Shown one piece after another: positions 13,512 through 15,409 of a DNA stretch of 15,409 nucleotides. Each line of letters begins with the position of its first letter. Position 1 is the stretch's first letter. Source of the stretch: Actinomycetes bacterium (GTDB lineage Bacteria > Actinomycetota > Thermoleophilia > Solirubrobacterales > 70-9); assembly GCA_023436605.1 (NCBI GenBank), contig JAEZIQ010000119.1, forward strand, positions 1 to 15,409. The letters run 5' to 3'. Made by a program: the position numbers and the translations under genes. The notes below the pieces were generated by a model. That model did not search any database. It was not told the origin of the DNA and was given only the letters and a program-made list of their open reading frames with translations.

Positions 13512-15182
13512 ATGCGGCTGACGCCGCGCATCAGCGGATCGCCCATGTCCCTCTTTCTGCTCGCCGCCTTCGCGGTGGCAATGTTCGGACTGCTGCTTGC
13601 CGCTCCCGCCTCCGCGAGCCCCCTCGAACCCCCGATGATCCTCCCCGCCGAAGCCGGTGCCAGCGCGACCGGTCCCGGCGCCAAGAGCACCCGCTGGATC
13701 GTCGGCGGGGTTCCCGGTGGGGCCACCGATCGCATCGCCGAATCGCTCGGTGCCACCGGGATCGGCGATCGCACCGGCAGCTTCCGGGTCCCCCGGAGCA
13801 AGGCCAGACGCCTGGCCGACCGCCTCGATGTGGCCGGCCGGCTGGTCTACGCCGAACCGGATGTGGCCGTGACCCGCAGCGGCTACCCGCTCGACCTCCG
13901 CAGCGACGACCAGTGGTGGCTCAACCGGATCGTCAGCCCGAACGATGTGACTCCCCCCAACGTGACCCCGAAGAGCCCTCTGATCGGGCTGATCGAGGAA
14001 TCCATCGATCCCCTCCACCCCGACCTCGTCAGCGCCAACCTGACCGGTTCCCGGTCTCTCGGCCCGGCCGCAGACTGGCATGGCACCGCGATCGCCGGGA
14101 TCGCCGGCTCCCCCGGCGAGATGATGGGCATCCGCGGGGTTTGGCCTGGCGCCCGGATGCGGCTCTTCTCCTCAGGCCTTACCTGCTCCACCGCTTCAGC
14201 CGCCGTGAACCGGGCGGTTCGCAAGGGCGCAGCGGTGATCAACATGAGCTACACCTTCCCCGCCGGCTCCTGTTTCACCCATTTCGTAGCCACCCAGTAC
14301 GCCATCCGCAACGGCGTGGTCCCGGTAGCCTCGGCCGGCAACTCCGGCGACCGCGGCAACGCCCCGATGCGTCCCGCCGTCGATCCGCATGTGCTCTCGG
14401 TCGGGGCCATTCAGCACACGGATTCCACCCCGAGCTTTTCCGTCATCGCCCCCTTCTCGACCTCCAACGCGGGAGTCGATCTGACCGCCCCGGGAGCCAG
14501 CGTTCTCGCCCCCTATGTCGAAGCAGCGGCGAGCGGCGTGGAGCGAACCCTGAAGCCCGTCAGCGGCACCAGTTTTGCCGCCCCGATGGTTTCTGCCACC
14601 GCCGCGTGGCTGCGGCAGGTCCGGCCCGAGCTCGGCAACCTCCAGATCGCCAGCCTGATGACCAGGTCCGCCACCGACCTCGGTGAGCCCGGCCGCGACC
14701 CGGAGTACGGCGAGGGACTGCTCAGCATCGAGAAGAGCCTGACCGAGCCCAACCCGCCCATCGACCCCTACGAGCCAAACGACGACATTCGCTGGATCAA
14801 CGGGTCGCTGATCAAAGCGAAGTCACCCTTCCTCTGGCGGGCCGGCTCCGGCAAACACCGCGTCCTCGATGCCACCCTTTCCCGGGCCAAGGATCCCGCC
14901 GACGTCTACCGGATCCTGATTCCCGCGCGGCGCAAGATCGTGGTCAACGTGAACCAGCTCGAGGGCGATGTGGTCGTGTCGGCCCTGAAACCGAAGGCAA
15001 CGACGATCGTCAAGCCCGGCCGTAACCTGATCGTCCGCTCGAACCGGCCCTACCCGAAGACCGAGGGCATCCTGGTCCGCAACCTGAAGAAGCGGGCCCA
15101 GAACGTCTGGCTCGCCATCACCCCCAGCGGAACCCAGGCCGGAAACGACTCCCGCTACCGCATCAAAGTAGTCCGCAAGTAA
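13512..15182 (+). CDS. Secreted subtilase-family (S8) serine peptidase-like protein with Asp-to-Glu triad change
   Basis: This is an exported protein of the subtilisin family. Numbering is from the upstream ATG at 13473 (569 residues). ATG 13512 (Met14) is preferred because GGGGAG lies nine bases upstream; Met25 is also possible. The signal peptide is MSLFLLAAF...APASA (25-48). Residues 72-135 look like an inhibitor-type propeptide (FRVPRSKARRLADRL, VYAEPDVAV). In the catalytic domain (about 145-422), His203 is in WHGTAIAGI, oxyanion Asn290 in ASAGNSGD and Ser367 in SGTSFAAPM. The Asp strand reads LIGLIEESIDPLHPDL (170-185), with Glu175 where the catalytic Asp should be. Residues 430-569 are a basic beta-rich C-terminal domain beginning DPYEPNDD, typical of pre-peptidase C-terminal modules. 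Activity is uncertain given the Glu. No co-directional neighbour is close. Confidence 0.88.
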   Translation: MRLTPRISGSPMSLFLLAAFAVAMFGLLLAAPASASPLEPPMILPAEAGASATGPGAKSTRWIVGGVPGGATDRIAESLGATGIGDRTGSFRVPRSKARRLADRLDVAGRLVYAEPDVAVTRSGYPLDLRSDDQWWLNRIVSPNDVTPPNVTPKSPLIGLIEESIDPLHPDLVSANLTGSRSLGPAADWHGTAIAGIAGSPGEMMGIRGVWPGARMRLFSSGLTCSTASAAVNRAVRKGAAVINMSYTFPAGSCFTHFVATQYAIRNGVVPVASAGNSGDRGNAPMRPAVDPHVLSVGAIQHTDSTPSFSVIAPFSTSNAGVDLTAPGASVLAPYVEAAASGVERTLKPVSGTSFAAPMVSATAAWLRQVRPELGNLQIASLMTRSATDLGEPGRDPEYGEGLLSIEKSLTEPNPPIDPYEPNDDIRWINGSLIKAKSPFLWRAGSGKHRVLDATLSRAKDPADVYRILIPARRKIVVNVNQLEGDVVVSALKPKATTIVKPGRNLIVRSNRPYPKTEGILVRNLKKRAQNVWLAITPSGTQAGNDSRYRIKVVRK

Positions 15183-15206
15183 CCGGCGAGCTTCGTGGCT
15201 TCTCAA

Positions 15207-15271
15207 TTACGCCGTGGGGACGGTCTCTAGCGGCCAGGGCGCGGGCCGGGCAAGTCGATCACGCCGTGGGG
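15207..15271 (+). repeat. Direct repeat ACGCCGTGGGG, two copies
   Basis: ACGCCGTGGGG occurs at 15209-15219 and 15261-15271, each preceded by AT[T/C], 52 bases apart, in the gene-free tail after the subtilase gene. They could be paired protein-binding sites for a gene starting beyond the window edge. No open reading frame of note lies here. Confidence 0.5.
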
Positions 15272-15299
15272 CTACACGAGACATCCCGGTCCAACCAAC

Positions 15300-15344
15300 G
15301 GTGAAGCAGGTTTGCGACCGAATCAGTGGGAAAGCTGCTTCACC
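15300..15344. repeat. Hairpin with GGTGAAGCAG/CTGCTTCACC arms
   Basis: Perfect ten-base inverted repeat (15300-15309 and 15335-15344) with a 25-base loop. It lies 118 bases past the subtilase stop. Its ends (GGTG...CACCATC) are the same as those of the next hairpin, so the two look like members of one repeated element. Confidence 0.6.
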
Positions 15345-15358
15345 ATCGGATGATGGGC

Positions 15359-15404
15359 GGTGCCGCGGGTTTCGATTCGAATCGACGCAAAAACCCGCAT
15401 CACC
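15359..15404. repeat. Second GGTG...CACC hairpin with inner palindrome
   Basis: GGTG-cc-GCGGGTTT (15359-15372) pairs with AAACCCGC-at-CACC (15391-15404), two mismatches in 14. The loop side holds the perfect palindrome TCGATTCGAATCGA (15372-15385). It follows the first hairpin after a short CCATC-GGAT-GATGG stem-loop (15343-15356). On the minus strand it begins GGTGATGCGGGTTTTTGCG, resembling GGTGAAGCAGGTTTGCG of the first. Confidence 0.55.
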
Positions 15405-15409
15405 ATCAA

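Noticed and set aside
13461..14081. Minus-strand open frame opposite the subtilase gene (206 codons)
   Set aside because: The subtilase on the plus strand carries catalytic motifs and a signal peptide. The opposite frame is a Gly/Ala/Asp-rich shadow.
15365..15398. TTCGAATC stretch resembling a tRNA T-loop
   Set aside because: The flanking bases do not form a T-stem, and no acceptor, D-arm or anticodon arm can be drawn around it.

Overview
The window is high-GC DNA of actinobacterial character. Evidence: strong C/G third-position bias, mixed ATG/GTG/TTG starts, several genes with a TAnnnT box exactly 6 nt before an ATG (a leaderless arrangement), and an adjacent atypical SDR epimerase plus acyltransferase. 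The split M23/M15-like cell-wall hydrolase and phasin-like coiled-coil proteins suggest class Thermoleophilia (Solirubrobacterales-like). This is inference from gene content, not a database result. The window looks like ordinary chromosome. I see no insertion sequence, phage gene, CRISPR array, tRNA or rRNA.

Layout. (1) 1-2010, minus strand: an ammonium-sensing operon, amtB then glnK. The amtB Shine-Dalgarno is perfectly complementary to a segment upstream in the leader. The P-II protein lacks the modifiable Tyr51. (2) 2038-5700, minus strand: an iron/metal uptake operon. An imelysin/EfeO-like lipoprotein carrying an EF-hand loop is followed by a large FTR1-type permease with a roughly 500-residue exported N-terminal domain. 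A small palindrome lies upstream. (3) 5708-7593, minus strand: a translationally coupled pair, an atypical SDR (catalytic Tyr and Lys replaced) and a phospholipid/glycerol acyltransferase-like protein. (4) 7643-9096: a short nucleoside-phosphorylase-family gene on the plus strand, flanked by two minus-strand genes for about 115-residue coiled-coil (phasin-like) proteins. These look like paralogues and end in near-identical hairpins. (5) 9129-12694, plus strand: a large exported cell-wall enzyme (lytic transglycosylase + split degenerate LytM + M15-like zinc domain), followed by an unrecognised protein with an Arg-rich patch. (6) 12707-13366, minus strand: a HAD phosphatase/phosphoglucomutase-like gene. 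(7) 13425-15182, plus strand: a secreted subtilase-like protein with Glu at the catalytic Asp position, preceded by a strong palindrome. (8) 15183-15409: no gene; direct repeats and two GGTG...CACC hairpins.

Functional picture. AmtB imports ammonium and GlnK would gate it. The lipoprotein delivers metal to the FTR1 permease. The acyltransferase/SDR pair probably acts in envelope lipid metabolism. The transglycosylase and subtilase act outside the membrane. No single new multi-gene system is evident. The most unusual items are departures from family norms (P-II T-loop, subtilase triad, SDR active site, phosphorylase ribose-site Glu) and several structured non-coding elements.
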